From assembly GCA_030950365.1 (NCBI GenBank), contig JAUZRQ010000053.1, forward strand, positions 1-32,594: a DNA stretch of 32,594 nucleotides, written 5' to 3'. The position numbers were made by a program, and so were the translations under genes. Origin of the DNA: Candidatus Zhuqueibacterota bacterium (GTDB lineage: Bacteria > Zhuqueibacterota > Zhuqueibacteria > Zhuqueibacterales > Geothermadaptataceae). Below the pieces are notes generated by a model. It was not told where the DNA came from and searched no databases. It saw only the letters and a program-made list of their open reading frames with translations. Shown piece by piece: positions 1 through 8,404 of this stretch (position 1 is the stretch's first letter; each line of letters starts with the position of its first letter).

Positions 1-38
1 TTTTATGTGAAACTATATTTTCTTTTATGATAGTTTTA

Positions 39-58
39 TGCACATATAATAGTGTGCA
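39..58 (+). promoter_or_regulatory. vapBC promoter with palindromic operator
   Basis: A perfect -10 hexamer TATAAT (45-50) lies between the arms of an inverted repeat, TGCACA (39-44) and TGTGCA (53-58). No good -35 box is visible. The palindrome is 31 bases before the antitoxin start. Type II antitoxins commonly repress their own operon by binding such palindromes, so binding here would block polymerase. The operator role is inference. Confidence 0.55.
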
Positions 59-89
59 AGATAAAAATTGTAAAAAGAGAGGTGCTTTA

Positions 90-311
90 ATGCTTAAAAA
101 TATCACGCTTAGTGCGGATGAACAACTCATCAAGAAAGCCAGAGAAAAAGCGCGGCGTGAAAACACAACCTTGAATGAAACTTTCCGGCAATGGCTGAAA
201 AGGTACGTGATGTCTGATCAGGAGCAGTTTAATTATGAAGAACTGATGGATTCTTTAAGCTACGTGAATCCTGGGCGCAAATTTACAAGGGATGAGCTCA
301 ATGAGCGATAA
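90..311 (+). CDS. Ribbon-helix-helix-like antitoxin, VapB type
   Basis: A 73-residue protein, probably the antitoxin that neutralises the PIN toxin encoded next and represses the operon. The N-terminus (LKNITLSADEQLIKKAREKA) fits a short beta strand followed by a helix, as in ribbon-helix-helix DNA-binding domains. The C-terminal half is polar and probably wraps the toxin. The ATG at 90 is preferred over an upstream in-frame ATG at 27 because GAGAGGTG (77-84) is well placed and the upstream start would overlap the promoter. The stop overlaps the toxin start by 11 bases, as expected for translational coupling. The gene is AT-rich compared with the rest of the window, which suggests horizontal acquisition. 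The antitoxin subfamily is uncertain. Confidence 0.75.
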   Translation: MLKNITLSADEQLIKKAREKARRENTTLNETFRQWLKRYVMSDQEQFNYEELMDSLSYVNPGRKFTRDELNER

Positions 312-732
312 ATTTTTCATCGATACGAATGTTTTTATTTATTCATTTGATAAATCCTCGCCGCAAAAGCAGATGCGCGCAAAAGAAATGATTCGCGAAG
401 CTTTGCAGAATTATGCTGGATGCATCAGTTTTCAGGTGATTCAGGAATTTTTGAATGTTGCGACGCAGAAATTTCAGACACCGTTAAAAAAACAAGATTG
501 TCGAAAATATATTTCCAACGTATTAGAACCATTATGTGAAGTCTTTGCCAGTATTGAGCTTTATCACACTGCCTTGGAAATTCAGGAAGGCTGGCAATAT
601 TCTTTTTATGATTGCCTGATCATTGCTGCAGCGCTAAAGGCCAATTGTCGCATTTTGTACTCCGAAGATTTACAGCATGACCAGCGCATCAGGGAATTAG
701 TGATTAAAAATCCGTTTCATGGCATTTCGTAA
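301..732 (+). CDS. PIN-domain ribonuclease toxin, VapC type
   Basis: A 143-residue PIN-domain protein. Expected acidic metal-binding residues are visible: Asp8 in FFIDTNVFIYSFD, Glu in the QEFLNV segment, Asp in YSFYDCLIIAAAL and an acidic pair in YSEDLQHD. VapC toxins are Mg-dependent endoribonucleases that cleave tRNA or rRNA and stop translation; the RNA target cannot be read from sequence. The ATG at 301 overlaps the antitoxin stop. An in-frame ATG at 292 is also possible and would add three residues. The length is normal for the family and all key acidic residues appear present, so the toxin looks intact. The module is AT-rich and sits beside unrelated metabolic genes, typical of a mobile toxin-antitoxin unit. 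Confidence 0.88.
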   Translation: MSDKFFIDTNVFIYSFDKSSPQKQMRAKEMIREALQNYAGCISFQVIQEFLNVATQKFQTPLKKQDCRKYISNVLEPLCEVFASIELYHTALEIQEGWQYSFYDCLIIAAALKANCRILYSEDLQHDQRIRELVIKNPFHGIS

Positions 733-738
733 TGGGTT

Positions 739-766
739 AAAAATCGCAGACACCGCGAAGGTGCCT
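739..766 (-). terminator. Probable intrinsic terminator between convergent genes
   Basis: On the minus strand a seven-pair stem with one G-U pair (arms 748-754 and 760-766, five-base loop) is followed by a short T run (739-743). It lies just beyond the end of the prolyl oligopeptidase gene. On the plus strand the stem has one A-C mismatch, but it is followed by a T-rich stretch (771-780), so it may also serve vapC. Confidence 0.45.
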
Positions 767-787
767 CGTGTTTTATTTTTACCCAAA

Positions 788-2914
788 TCACATCCCCACA
801 TGCCACATCAGAAAGCTCAGCCAATTGGTCATGTCTTCGATGCGTTTGCTGACGGGCATGCCGCCGGAGTGGCCGGCTTTGGTGTCGTAGAGCAGCAGCA
901 CCGGATTGTCAGAGCCGGTGGCGTGTTGCAGCAGCGCCGCCATCTTGCGCGCGTGCAGCGGGGCCACACGCGTGTCACCGTCGCCGGTGATGAAAATCAC
1001 TGACGGGTATTTCGTTCCGGGCTTGACGTTGTGGTACGGCGAATATTTCAGCAGGTACTGGAACTGCTCGGGATCGTCGGAGGAGCCATACTCCGGAATC
1101 CAGAAGCGGGCGACGAGAAATTTATGATAGCGGATCATGTCGAGCAGGGGGTAAAAACACGCCACGGCTTTGAACAGATCGGGGCGCTGGGTGAGCGCGG
1201 CGCCAACCAGCAGGCCACCGTTGCTGCCGCCGGAAATGGCCAGCTTTTCCGGATTGGTGTATTTATTGTCGATAAGCCACTCCGCCGCGGCGATGAAATC
1301 ATCAAACACGTTCTGCTTTTTCTCACGCATGCCGGCCTTGTGCCACTCTTCGCCAAATTCGCCGCCGCCACGCAGGCTCGGCCGCGCAAACACGCCGCCG
1401 TTCTCCACCCAGATCGTCGCCAGCGATGAATAGCCGGGCTTCAGGCTGATGTTGAATCCGCCGTAGCCGGTGAGCAGCGTGGGATTTTTGCCGTTCAATT
1501 CCAGCCCTTTTTTATGCACCAGAAACATGGGCACCCGGGAGCTGTCCTTGGAGGTGTACCACACCTGCTTGACTTCGAACTGCTCGCTGTCGATGGGCAC
1601 CTGGAGTTTCGCCCAGACCGATTTCTGGCCCGAGCTCACATCGTAGCGGTAAATCGTCGTCGGGATCAGAAACGAGGAATAGCTGAAAAAGGCCTCGTTG
1701 CCCTGCCAGTGGCCGGCGAGGCCGGACACCGAGCCCATGGCCGGCAGCTCGATTTCGCCATCCGACTGGCCGTCTGGTGTAAAGATTTTGATGTGCGATA
1801 CCACGTTTTCCAGATAATTCACGAACAGCTTACCGCCCACCAGCGAAAAACCTTCGATGATGGATTCGGATTCAGGCACGATTTCCCGCCATCTGGATGG
1901 ATGTTGGGGCAGCTGGTTAAGCCTGACACTCAGGATGCGCTTCTTCGGCGCCTGCCAGTTGGTTTGGACATAGAGGCGGCCGTCGGCGATGGTGCCGTAA
2001 AACCGCGCCGGAATATTCTGTACAACCGGCACGATGCTGCCGCCGCGCGCCAGGTTCTGGTAATGGATTTCGGTTTGGTCGGCCGAGGCCCCATAGAGCA
2101 CGTGGATGAGCAGATGACGGCCGTCTTCCGAAACCTCTGAGAAAATGATTTTGTCGGGGCCGTAGCCGTCGCCGAAGATTTTGCGATCGTCCGAAGGTTT
2201 GCTGCCGAGCCTGTGAAAATACACGCGCGAGCCTTCCTTCCCGTGCCGGGTGTAATAAAACCCGTCGCCGCTTTTTACGAACGACACGCCGAAATAACGC
2301 GCCCGCGGCAGGCTGTCGGGTAGGTTGATGCGGCGGTCGACATCCAGCAGGTGCAGGCTCACTTCGTCCTCGCCGCCGCGGCGTTTGCTGTAAATGAGAA
2401 TCTGGCCGCCCGCCGAAATCTCGCGGATTTGTACGCTGATGGTGTGGTCGGGGCTGAGGGTGTGTGGATCGATGAGCACCTGATCTTCACCGTCGAGGCC
2501 CTCGCGCATGTAGATGATGGGCAGGTCCTGGTCGGCGGCGCGTTTGGTGAAAAAGTAGCGGCCGTTGCGCTCGATGGGCACGCTGATGCTCTCGACGCGC
2601 ATGAGTTCTTCCAGGCGCTGGCGGAGCCGGTCGCGCCCGGGCAGCTTGTCGAGAATGGAATGGGTGTATGCGTTTTGCCGGGCGATCCACTCGCGCGTTT
2701 CCGGTGCCTGCTGGTCCTCCAACCAGCGGTAGGGATCGACGAGTTCGACGCCGTGCAGCACTTCCTTAACGTTGTCCTGGCGAGTCTCGGGTGGGGGAGG
2801 AAATTTGGATTTTTTCGAGCAAGACGGTGCTATGATGAATGCAAAAACGAGGAAACTACCGATGATGAGACCGGCCATCCGGGCTCGCTGGCTTCCGGCT
2901 ACTTTAATTTTCAT
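788..2914 (-). CDS. Prolyl oligopeptidase family serine peptidase (S9A), exported
   Basis: A 708-residue S9A prolyl endopeptidase, predicted to cut short peptides after proline. The N-terminus has a hydrophobic signal segment (about 13-30) ending in APSC, so Cys32 may be lipidated, although the lipobox is imperfect. Residues about 45-450 form the N-terminal segment and beta-propeller; the hydrolase domain follows. The catalytic triad is visible: Ser564 in GGSNGG, Asp647 in GDGDTRV and His682 in KAGHSGG. PYRWLED near residue 61 is a family hallmark. The length matches the family. The start is supported by AGGAGAG six bases upstream. The gene appears monocistronic, ending against vapC in convergent orientation. 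An outer-membrane or periplasmic role in peptide scavenging is inferred. Confidence 0.93.
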   Translation of the reverse strand: MKIKVAGSQRARMAGLIIGSFLVFAFIIAPSCSKKSKFPPPPETRQDNVKEVLHGVELVDPYRWLEDQQAPETREWIARQNAYTHSILDKLPGRDRLRQRLEELMRVESISVPIERNGRYFFTKRAADQDLPIIYMREGLDGEDQVLIDPHTLSPDHTISVQIREISAGGQILIYSKRRGGEDEVSLHLLDVDRRINLPDSLPRARYFGVSFVKSGDGFYYTRHGKEGSRVYFHRLGSKPSDDRKIFGDGYGPDKIIFSEVSEDGRHLLIHVLYGASADQTEIHYQNLARGGSIVPVVQNIPARFYGTIADGRLYVQTNWQAPKKRILSVRLNQLPQHPSRWREIVPESESIIEGFSLVGGKLFVNYLENVVSHIKIFTPDGQSDGEIELPAMGSVSGLAGHWQGNEAFFSYSSFLIPTTIYRYDVSSGQKSVWAKLQVPIDSEQFEVKQVWYTSKDSSRVPMFLVHKKGLELNGKNPTLLTGYGGFNISLKPGYSSLATIWVENGGVFARPSLRGGGEFGEEWHKAGMREKKQNVFDDFIAAAEWLIDNKYTNPEKLAISGGSNGGLLVGAALTQRPDLFKAVACFYPLLDMIRYHKFLVARFWIPEYGSSDDPEQFQYLLKYSPYHNVKPGTKYPSVIFITGDGDTRVAPLHARKMAALLQHATGSDNPVLLLYDTKAGHSGGMPVSKRIEDMTNWLSFLMWHVGM

Positions 2915-2984
2915 GGAAAGCTCTCCTGCATTTGATGAAGCGTTCCAGGATTTAAATTTTGATTCAATCGCGTTCTTTGATTAA

Positions 2985-3050
2985 CCTTTTCGACCGGATT
3001 TACAGAATAAACTGGATAAAGGGAGGAGAACCTTTATATCCTGTCAGAAA
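2985..3050. repeat. Dispersed GGATTTACAG-type repeat, copy 1
   Basis: A stretch with short repeating units (GGATTTACAG, AATAAACTGGAT) is followed by ATCCTGTCAG, roughly the inverse of the start. A similar block lies at 16538-16585. From memory, units of this kind recur in intergenic DNA of many FCB genomes; function unknown. Confidence 0.5.
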
Positions 3051-3103
3051 AAAGAACCTGCATAAAATATTTTTTCTCTTCCATAAGCGCAAGCTGAATT
3101 GAC

Positions 3104-4024
3104 TCAAGTTGGTTGATGGGTTTGGGGTATCACTGGCTGGATCGCTTTACGAATGAAAGCCCCAATATTCCCAATCGCCTGCCGCGCTTCAGGCAGGAAG
3201 GGGGCGAAGAAGTGCCACACATGCATCATGTCCGGCCAGATGTCCAGGGTCACCCTCACACCGGCGGCCCGGGCCTTTTCTGCCAGGCGCAGGCTGTCGT
3301 CCAATAGCACTTCGTGGGTGCCGACGTGGATGAATAGCGGCGGAAGGCCGTGCAGATCGCCGTACAGGGGAGAGGCGTACGGATTTTTGGGGTTCTCGCC
3401 GTGGAGATATTGCCGGGCGACGTAATCCAGCGCTGCTACCGGCACAATGGGATCGACCGCGGCCTTGCTGCGGATGCTGTCGCCGGTGCCGGCGAGATCG
3501 GTCCAGGGCGACAGGCAGACGGCGGCGGCCGGGAGCGGCTCGCCTCGGTCGCGCAGGAAAAGCAGCAGCGCCAGCGCCAGACCGCCGCCGGCGGAATCCC
3601 CGGCCACCACCAGCCGCTGCGGCGGAATTTTTTGTTGCAGCAGCCACCCATAGGCGCGATGCGCATCTTCCAGCGCCGCCGGAAACGGATGCTCTGGCGC
3701 CAGCCGGTAGCCGATGGTCAGGCATTTGACACCGGCTGCCCGGGCGATGCGCGCCGCCAGCGCCCGGTGCGTGCGGATGGACCCCATGACGTAGCCGCCA
3801 CCGTGGAGATACAGAATGGCGGCATCTTCGGGGGCGCCTGCCGGAACGAGCCATTCTGCCGGAAAAGAATCCATGGCGGCGGTGCGCCGTACGCCGCGGG
3901 GCATGGGGATGAGCCGGGCGAAACGCTCCAGACGCTGACGCCGGGATTCCAGTGTGGCATAGCGTCGATTGAGCCGGCGACTCAGCGCCAGCAATGTGCT
4001 GTGTAAGATGCGATGGATTGGCAT
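3104..4024 (-). CDS. Alpha/beta hydrolase, hormone-sensitive-lipase (family IV) esterase
   Basis: A 306-residue esterase or lipase of the HSL family. The oxyanion-hole motif HGGG is at residues 74-77, the nucleophile Ser144 lies in GDSAGG, an acidic residue follows in THEVLLDDS (about 238-243), and the catalytic histidine is probably His268 in PDMMHVWH. The N-terminal 45 residues, rich in Arg, form the usual cap. No signal peptide is evident, so the protein is probably cytoplasmic and hydrolyses short or medium acyl esters. Substrate is unknown. The ATG at 4024 has AAGGAG rather far upstream (13 bases), so the exact start is less certain. It is separated by about 190-210 bases from both neighbours and is probably its own unit. 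Confidence 0.9.
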   Translation of the reverse strand: MPIHRILHSTLLALSRRLNRRYATLESRRQRLERFARLIPMPRGVRRTAAMDSFPAEWLVPAGAPEDAAILYLHGGGYVMGSIRTHRALAARIARAAGVKCLTIGYRLAPEHPFPAALEDAHRAYGWLLQQKIPPQRLVVAGDSAGGGLALALLLFLRDRGEPLPAAAVCLSPWTDLAGTGDSIRSKAAVDPIVPVAALDYVARQYLHGENPKNPYASPLYGDLHGLPPLFIHVGTHEVLLDDSLRLAEKARAAGVRVTLDIWPDMMHVWHFFAPFLPEARQAIGNIGAFIRKAIQPVIPQTHQPT

Positions 4025-4096
4025 AAATTTAATGCAGCTCCTTGTGCTTTACTGCAAATCCCAAGATCTCCATCCCAGGAATGAGCTGTGGTACGA

Positions 4097-4147
4097 GATT
4101 CCGGCATTCCTGCGCCCACCTTCTGGTGGCCACCGGAAGTCGGAATG
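4097..4147. repeat. Imperfect palindrome (intergenic hairpin)
   Basis: The block starts with ATTCCGGCATTCC and ends with GGAAGTCGGAAT. These pair imperfectly around a central perfect hairpin CCACC-TTCT-GGTGG (4116-4129). It lies in the 214-base gap between the esterase and the DUF5916 gene. It resembles a dispersed palindromic repeat; no long T run follows, so it is not a convincing terminator. Confidence 0.4.
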
Positions 4148-4238
4148 ACAAAAAACAGTTCATGCTAAATGGTTACAATGTAACTCGATATCTCAAATGG
4201 CATTGAGGCAGTAAAGCAAGCAAAGTATTCCGTGCTGC

Positions 4239-6395
4239 CTAATACCAGGTTGCATACCGAAACTTGAGCAGAAACTGATACGATTCCCGGGTCCAGCGGT
4301 CGGTGAGGGAGCGCGCCAGGTTGTGGTTGTACACGATAAACAGGTCGCCCTGCGGTGAAAACGTCCAGCGCAGGCGGGTGTTGGTGCCGATGGTGTTGCT
4401 TTCGTTGTCGTACTGGATAAAGCTGCTGATTTGCAAATCCGAAGACGGCGTAAAGGACAACCGCACGGCGTACAGCCGCTGGGTGAAGTTGCCCTCCTTC
4501 AGCCGGCCGTAGTTGAGCTCGCCGCTGATGCGGGCCACGAACACGGCCGAGGGCTTGATATCCATGTAAAATTCGATCTGATCCAGCCGGCCGCTGTAAA
4601 AACCGCCGAACCACCAGGTGACCTGTCCGCTAATCTTTCGCTTGTTGGCCAAACCGGCTTCGAGCCGGTAACGCAGCCAGTGGTAGGCGCCCACGGGTAT
4701 CACCACATTGTCGGAAATTTCGAACGGCTCCGGCAGGTTCTCGCCCTGCGGCACAATATTGAATTCGAACCGATCACCGCTTTCCAGCCGCCAGTTGATG
4801 GGCGCCATGAAGACCCGGTAGCTTTCCCACCGGTTCTGCAAATTGGTGACCAGATAGGGATAGAATTCATGAAACATCTGCCGCACCAATTTCCACTCCG
4901 GTCGTGGGGAATAGGTGACGCCCAGCCGCCAGATGTTCACTCCGGGCCGCGGCACAAAGCCGAGCGAGGGCGAAAAGCCATCACCGATGTGTTTGTACAC
5001 AAACGCGATGTCCCACAGGTCGTTGGGATAGTCGATTTTGAAACCGTACGCGGCTTTATCGCCGGTTACCCCCGCCCGCTGATTGTACAATCCCCACACG
5101 CCGATCAGGAAGTTTTTGTCGCCGCGAAAATACGACGTTTGATAGGTGAAATCCGCGCCGGCCAGCCAGCTATTTTCCCGGCCGAGCGGATCGCCAAACG
5201 TGGTGATGAGTCCCATGGACGATTCGCGCCAGATATTCTGTTTGAGGCGCACTACACCCATGGTAGTGGCCGGGGTGAGTCCGGCCACCGCGCGCGTGCG
5301 GGTGACCAGCGCGCCGATGTTGGTGTTGGCCACGCGGCCGTTGACTTTCAGTCCGGCGTCGATGGGGATTTGCTGGCCGCGGTACAGGCCAATGCGGCGG
5401 CTGAAAAAGGGAATAATGTCGCGGCTGAGACCGAGGCCAAATTCGAAAATATCGGCGCCGCGCAGGAAAAAGGTGCGTTTTTCCGGGAAAAACAGCGGAA
5501 ACCGGGTGAGGTTGGTCTGCCGGGCATCGACCTCGGTCTCGGCGAAATCGGTGTTGAGGGTGAGCGAAGCTTCGAGGTTGGGGCCGAACCGCTGCGTGAG
5601 GTCCAGGCTGAGGTCGCTGCGGACGTCGGTCGGGGCATTCGGCTCGAATATCCCGAAACCGCCGACCACAGACGGGCTGATGGTCAATCCGTGGCCGACA
5701 TCGAACGCGGGCAGGTGCATCAATTGCCCGGCATGGGTGGTCTGCCCGAATTCGTAATCGATGGTCGCCCCGGACCAGCGGTCGGTTTCCTGCAATCGCT
5801 GGATGCGGCGCTGCACGTTGAATCCCCAGACAGAACCGCCGCGCTGGAAGTTGAGACTCTTGACGGGCAGGTACATTTCCAGCGACCAGCCGTATGGGCC
5901 GATATGGGTTCGGGCATCCCAGACGGCGTCCCATTCGCTGTTTTCGTCTTCCCCCTGGCCAACTACAAGCGCGTCGTAGCGCGCCCCGGCCGGATTGATT
6001 TTGAAAATGTAGCCGGTGCGGCCGTCGTTGAAGGTGTCGAACACCAGCGCAATGTAATCTTCTCGGGACAGCCGCGCATCCCTGCCGCGACTGAATGCGA
6101 CGATCTGCTCGGGATGTGGATCGTAGCAGATTACGCCGATGTACAGCCCTTTGGCAGTGGCCAGCACCCGGACGCTGGTCGACGCCGATGGCGCGATACC
6201 CTGTTTCGGTTCGATCATGGTCAGGTGGGTGATGGAATCAGCCTGGAACCATGCCTGTTCCATTATCACGCCATCTAAATGAATGCGGCTTTTGAGTCTT
6301 CCGGCACGCAAAACCGGCCGATCTTTGGCCTGTGATCCGGCCGCAAGCAGAAACAAAAAAAACAGCGCTAACGAAAAGCAGTTTCCCGGTTTCAT
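4239..6395 (-). CDS. DUF5916 outer-membrane beta-barrel with N-terminal CBM9-like domain
   Basis: A 718-residue exported protein. A signal peptide spans residues 1-23 (hydrophobic core LALFFLFLLAAGSQA). Residues about 27-220 look like the carbohydrate-binding-family-9-like sandwich that opens DUF5916 proteins (LDGVIMEQAW, then GYIFKINPAG). The remainder is rich in alternating aromatic strands and ends in FRYATWY, as outer-membrane barrels do. FFPEKRTFFLRGADIFEFG (302-320) is the signature segment of the family. Function is not established; transport or attachment of a polymer-related ligand is a guess. Residues 205-211 read DRWSGAT, which matches the FMN-attachment pattern used by ApbE, encoded about 1 kb upstream on the same strand; this may be chance. 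The start lacks a close Shine-Dalgarno sequence. Confidence 0.85.
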   Translation of the reverse strand: MKPGNCFSLALFFLFLLAAGSQAKDRPVLRAGRLKSRIHLDGVIMEQAWFQADSITHLTMIEPKQGIAPSASTSVRVLATAKGLYIGVICYDPHPEQIVAFSRGRDARLSREDYIALVFDTFNDGRTGYIFKINPAGARYDALVVGQGEDENSEWDAVWDARTHIGPYGWSLEMYLPVKSLNFQRGGSVWGFNVQRRIQRLQETDRWSGATIDYEFGQTTHAGQLMHLPAFDVGHGLTISPSVVGGFGIFEPNAPTDVRSDLSLDLTQRFGPNLEASLTLNTDFAETEVDARQTNLTRFPLFFPEKRTFFLRGADIFEFGLGLSRDIIPFFSRRIGLYRGQQIPIDAGLKVNGRVANTNIGALVTRTRAVAGLTPATTMGVVRLKQNIWRESSMGLITTFGDPLGRENSWLAGADFTYQTSYFRGDKNFLIGVWGLYNQRAGVTGDKAAYGFKIDYPNDLWDIAFVYKHIGDGFSPSLGFVPRPGVNIWRLGVTYSPRPEWKLVRQMFHEFYPYLVTNLQNRWESYRVFMAPINWRLESGDRFEFNIVPQGENLPEPFEISDNVVIPVGAYHWLRYRLEAGLANKRKISGQVTWWFGGFYSGRLDQIEFYMDIKPSAVFVARISGELNYGRLKEGNFTQRLYAVRLSFTPSSDLQISSFIQYDNESNTIGTNTRLRWTFSPQGDLFIVYNHNLARSLTDRWTRESYQFLLKFRYATWY

Positions 6396-7372
6396 GGGTC
6401 ATCTCGTCCTGTCACATTCACACCATCTTGAACGTTGCATTACGAATCGTGCATATGTTTAAATGAATTATTTCCAATTATCGCGAGCGATTTGGTTGTA
6501 ACTATTCAGCGCAAATTGGGCACTGCCATTTTGAATCACCATGATACGCCTTGCGAATGCATTTGGATATCGCCCCCAAAAAACACCGATTTCACAGATT
6601 GGCACTGATTTTCGGGGAGCTACGGAAGCACACGGATTGACGCAGATGGTCTTCTTAAAACCTTGGAATGAAGAATTCACTATCTCGAAATCCTCAAAAT
6701 TAAATCATAGCGCTTCAGCACCACTGCGAGAGGTTTGCTTTTCTGCCTTATGAGTTTTTCACCATTTGCTGAATAGTTACTCTGAATCGTTATATTGGGT
6801 TTGCGCTTCTATTCCCGGACTCTTATTACAGATAATGGTCTGGATGATGCTTTTCTCTTCATCAAAAAGTTGCAAAAGACCGGCTGAACCGATTGCCAAT
6901 GCCCGGGCGCATGTTACCACGCGGCATGTCTTCTGTAACAGTAGATTTGATAAACGCATTTTTGTTTAATTTACCTTTGCGTCCTACCTACAGGAAAGGA
7001 ATTTGGATGAACATTACGATCAATGAGGAAACGGGCACCCCCAATCCGGCCTTATAGATGCAATCGACAGGCGAAGCGAAGCATTCATGAAATACAGGGC
7101 CGCCCCCCTATCGGCATGAAACGCCCATGGTTAGCCAGGATTCTTCCTGTTCATGGATCCCTCTGTTACAGAATCGATACGGAATATGCCCCGGCAAGTT
7201 GCCGTGCCGCTAAGCGGCCGGGTTCGCTGCCTTCCTGATTTCTAAATTAATCATCCTGAGCTAATTATCAAGAAATATCTGGTGCCGGGAACGGTGACAG
7301 ATGCATGCCTGGGGTGAAGGGTTTCAGAAAGGGATTGCTAATCACAGAAGCAAAAGTAGGCTGTTCCCCGGT
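6396..7372. other. Non-coding region with MITE-like element and decayed sequence
   Basis: This 977-base gap carries MITE-like element A (6498-6793). I see no protein I can support in the rest. A well-formed ribosome site, AGGAAAGGA (6992-7000), precedes an ATG at 7007 that opens only 16 codons (7007-7057), which could be the start of a truncated gene. From 7060 to 7372 no frame gives a recognisable protein. Confidence 0.6.
6498..6793. mobile_element. MITE-like element, copy A
   Basis: The element opens with GTAACTATTCAGC (6498-6510), whose exact inverse GCTGAATAGTTAC occurs at 6768-6780, followed by a second terminus-like CTGAATCGTTAT (6782-6793). Flanking octamers are ATTTGGTT (6490-6497) and ATTGGGTT (6794-6801), a 7/8 match. 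The interior aligns with copy B (16132-16417) along its whole length at roughly 80% identity by eye. There is no transposase frame. GTAA ends with 8-bp duplications match the IS66 family rule, so it may be moved by an IS66-type transposase elsewhere (inference). Confidence 0.65.
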
Positions 7373-8404
7373 TCATTCGACAAGCTGTAATCCGTATTTC
7401 TGTTTCCAGGCCAGGTCATAATACACCGTCCCTGAATGATCGACGAAGAGGGCGAGCACGGGAGACGGTTGGAGCTTTTTGTATTGGGGCCAGCCGAGGA
7501 TGAAGAGATACGTAGCCCAGACGTCCGCGGCTTCGGCCGAAGGCGCCAGCACGGTGACGCTGCGGTAATCCGTCGCCGGATAACCGGTTCGCGGATCGAG
7601 AATGTGGTGGTAGCGTTTGTCATCGATGATGGCGTAGCGCTCGTAATCGCCGCTGGTGGCTACCGCAAAATCGGTCAGTTCAAAGGTCGCCAGTAGTTCG
7701 CTCAGTTGTCTTGGATGCTTTATACCGATGCGCCATTTGCGACCGTCCGCCTTCAGCCCCGAAGCGTAGATGTCGCCGCCGGCATTGATGAGGAACTGGC
7801 GAATGCCATGCTGGCGGAGCATCGCGGCGGCACGGTCGATAGCATAGCCCTTGGCGATGCCGCCGAGATCCACGCGCATGCCGGGCTTCAAGAAACGGAC
7901 TGTGGTGTCGGCCGGGTTAAGGCGGATCTGGCGGTAATCTACCAGCGCCAGTTTCTGTTGCAGCGTGTCAGGACCCGGCAGGCGAATATCGCCGTCTTCA
8001 TTGAAACCCCATAGAACCGAAATCGAGCCGATGGATATGTCGAACAGGCCGTGAAATTGCCGGCTGTAATCCAGCGCGCGCTGCAAAATGGCAAACGTTT
8101 CCGCAGAAACCCGCACCGGCCGTTGCGCGGCGGAGGCATTGAGTTTGCCGATCTCGCTATCGGCGCGGTGGGAGCTGAGGGTATTCTCGATGCGCTCCAT
8201 CTCACGAAAAGCAAAATAGCAGGCCTTTTTGGCTGCCTGCACGCTTTTGCCGAGCGCGATGATGTCGACCTGGGTGCCGAGCAGAAATTTGGTGGTGGAG
8301 ACTTCAAAGACGGGGGCAGTGGGCTTAGACTGTGCAAACAGCCCACCGCCATACAGCAGAACGACGAGAAAGGGCCAGCGTATCGATTTAGTAAACAATG
8401 CCAT
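7373..8404 (-). CDS. apbE: FAD:protein FMN transferase (ApbE)
   Basis: A 343-residue exported ApbE flavin transferase. It uses FAD to attach FMN covalently to Thr/Ser of extracytoplasmic acceptor proteins. A signal peptide is visible at residues 1-25. Family motifs are in order: DLGGIAKGYA (179-188), NAGGD (207-211), ATSGDYER (249-256), HILDPRTG (267-274), then the Mg-site Asp294 and Thr298 in EAADVWAT. The ATG at 8404 is chosen because CAGGGGTGG immediately precedes it; the frame continues upstream to a TTG at 8431. The start overlaps the NusG-II gene by 17 bases, indicating coupling. It is the last gene of the six-gene cluster, and likely substrates are encoded nearby. Confidence 0.95.
   Translation of the reverse strand: MALFTKSIRWPFLVVLLYGGGLFAQSKPTAPVFEVSTTKFLLGTQVDIIALGKSVQAAKKACYFAFREMERIENTLSSHRADSEIGKLNASAAQRPVRVSAETFAILQRALDYSRQFHGLFDISIGSISVLWGFNEDGDIRLPGPDTLQQKLALVDYRQIRLNPADTTVRFLKPGMRVDLGGIAKGYAIDRAAAMLRQHGIRQFLINAGGDIYASGLKADGRKWRIGIKHPRQLSELLATFELTDFAVATSGDYERYAIIDDKRYHHILDPRTGYPATDYRSVTVLAPSAEAADVWATYLFILGWPQYKKLQPSPVLALFVDHSGTVYYDLAWKQKYGLQLVE

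Noticed and set aside
4164-4184. GCTAAATGGTTAC followed by AATGTAAC, similar to a MITE end
   Set aside because: It matches the end motif at 11 of 13 positions, but no partner end or matching duplication was found to the left.
4431-6278. Long plus-strand open frame (615 codons) opposite the DUF5916 gene
   Set aside because: It is a GC-driven antisense shadow: the sense frame has a signal peptide and family motifs, while this one has no domain, ribosome site or sensible composition.
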